A stretch of DNA of 6,892 nucleotides from Eubacteriales bacterium (lineage in GTDB: Bacteria; Bacillota_A; Clostridia; Lachnospirales; Lachnospiraceae): assembly GCA_030533315.1 (NCBI GenBank), contig JAUNJL010000098.1, positions 1-6,892 of the forward strand. Reading direction: 5' to 3'. Every line of letters starts with the position of its first letter. The stretch's first letter is position 1. Below are positions 6,307 through 6,892 of the stretch, in pieces. Position numbers and translations under genes: made by a program. Below the pieces are notes generated by a model that worked only from the letters and a program-made list of their open reading frames with translations, made no database searches and was not told where the DNA came from.

Positions 6307-6747
6307 ATGAAAATTGCAGTGGGATGCGATCCAAATGCGGAGCAGTTTAAAATCCAGTTAATACAATTTATCGAAAGCCTGGGTCATGAGGTGACGGATT
6401 TCGGGAGTACGGATCCTATTTACGCCAATGTGGCGATCCAGGTAGGAGAGGCAGTGGCAGCAGGAAAATACGAGAAGGGAATCCTGTTTTGCGGAACGGG
6501 CATTGGGGTGATGCTGGCTGCCAATAAAGTAAAAGGGGCCTATGCAGCTGTGGTGGGAGACGTTTACTCTGCGCAGAGGGCATGTCTCAGCAACAACTGT
6601 AATATCATCACCCTGGGAAGCCAGGTGACGGGAATCAAGCTGGCGGAGGAAATCATCAGGGAATATCTTTCCCGCACGTACGTATACAACGAACGTTCCG
6701 GAAAAAAAGTAGACCGCATATTGGAATATGAAAAAACTCATATGTGA
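6307..6747 (+). CDS. RpiB/LacAB-family sugar-phosphate isomerase (candidate D-erythrulose 4-phosphate isomerase)
   Basis: This 146-residue protein has the normal RpiB length and starts with the family's MKIAVGCD. It keeps the catalytic cysteine and anion hole (FCGTGIG, Cys62 to Gly67), AANKVKG at 71-77, DVYSAQ at 85-90 and phosphate-contacting basic residues near the C terminus (Arg130, Lys134). It lacks two RpiB histidines: the GCDH position is Pro9, and the ring-opening histidine (His99 in E. coli, QHND) aligns with Ser96 in LSNN. RpiB-family enzymes interconvert aldose and ketose phosphates; members include ribose 5-phosphate, galactose 6-phosphate, allose 6-phosphate and D-erythrulose 4-phosphate (EryI, DerI) isomerases. 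The missing ring-opening residue and the kinase next door favour an open-chain C4 phosphate. AAAGGAG at 6291-6297 supports the start. Family is confident; exact substrate is inferred. No gene symbol is given because rpiB would imply ribose 5-phosphate. Confidence 0.88.
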   Translation: MKIAVGCDPNAEQFKIQLIQFIESLGHEVTDFGSTDPIYANVAIQVGEAVAAGKYEKGILFCGTGIGVMLAANKVKGAYAAVVGDVYSAQRACLSNNCNIITLGSQVTGIKLAEEIIREYLSRTYVYNERSGKKVDRILEYEKTHM

Positions 6748-6789
6748 TCACCAGCAAGGTAATCACCACCCAAAAAACAACCAATAACC

Positions 6790-6831
6790 AAAGGAGCCGC
6801 AGCACACAAACCCTGTGCCACGGCTCCTTTT
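6790..6831 (+). terminator. Intrinsic terminator closing the operon
   Basis: AAAGGAGCCG at 6790-6799 pairs perfectly with CGGCTCCTTT at 6821-6830. After a symmetric CA/CA internal loop, GCACA at 6802-6806 pairs with TGTGC at 6814-6818 around a seven-base loop. The stem runs into TTTT (6828-6831) and T-rich sequence. It lies 42 bases past the isomerase stop, marking the operon's end. A short A-run on the 5' side would give only weak termination on the other strand. Confidence 0.88.
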
Positions 6832-6892
6832 CACCATTATTTCATTTACCCGCCGCCCGAGAAACAAAAGTGCGCCTAGAAGTTCTTATCTG

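Noticed and set aside
6845..6892. 3' end of a convergent gene on the minus strand
   Set aside because: One minus-strand frame is open for 16 codons to a TGA at 6842-6844 and another ends at a TAG at 6876-6878, but such short frames at the window edge are expected by chance and neither peptide is recognisable.
1..6892. CRISPR arrays, tRNA or rRNA genes, insertion sequences, phage or defence genes
   Set aside because: None was found; no repeat arrays, inverted-repeat-flanked transposase or RNA gene pattern is visible.

Overview
The window holds one co-directional (+ strand) seven-gene cluster that fills almost all of it. It looks like a carbohydrate or polyol uptake and catabolism operon from a low-to-mid-GC Gram-positive bacterium, most likely a clostridial (Lachnospiraceae-like) gut or anaerobic Firmicute. 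The reasons are strong AGGAGG-type ribosome binding sites before every gene, tight spacing, mixed codon use at roughly half G+C judged by eye, and the style of the proteins. The organism assignment is inference; no rRNA or other marker gene is present.

Layout. Positions 1-116 are a leader with a weak hairpin and no convincing promoter. Positions 117-3635 encode a complete sugar-type ABC importer of the ribose/CUT2 class: a double ATPase (RbsA-like), a permease (RbsC-like) and a secreted solute-binding protein (RbsB-like). A 158-base gap with overlapping, mutually exclusive hairpins follows. Positions 3794-6747 encode four enzymes: a short-chain dehydrogenase resembling the GolD/DthD group, a DhaK-type kinase subunit, a DhaL-type kinase subunit, and an RpiB-family sugar-phosphate isomerase. 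A strong intrinsic terminator at 6790-6831 closes the operon. The last 60 bases contain no supportable gene.

How the genes may work together. An importer, a polyol dehydrogenase, a two-subunit ketose kinase of the dihydroxyacetone family and an RpiB-type isomerase fit a four-carbon route: import a tetritol such as D-threitol, oxidise it to D-erythrulose, phosphorylate to D-erythrulose 4-phosphate, and isomerise to D-erythrose 4-phosphate, which enters the pentose phosphate pathway. A chemically equivalent pathway is known from Mycobacterium smegmatis (DthD, DerK, DerI), and Brucella EryI is an RpiB-family D-erythrulose 4-phosphate isomerase. A related set (GolD, DhaK-1, DhaL-1, RpiB) exists in Listeria, where it was tied to glycerol and dihydroxyacetone. 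Supporting the C4 reading, the RpiB homologue keeps the catalytic cysteine but lacks the histidine used for opening furanose rings, a step an acyclic C4 phosphate would not need. The DhaK subunit carries unusual substitutions beside its substrate-binding residues. The substrate is inferred, not proven. The phosphodonor subunit DhaM is absent from the window, so how the kinase is energised is open.
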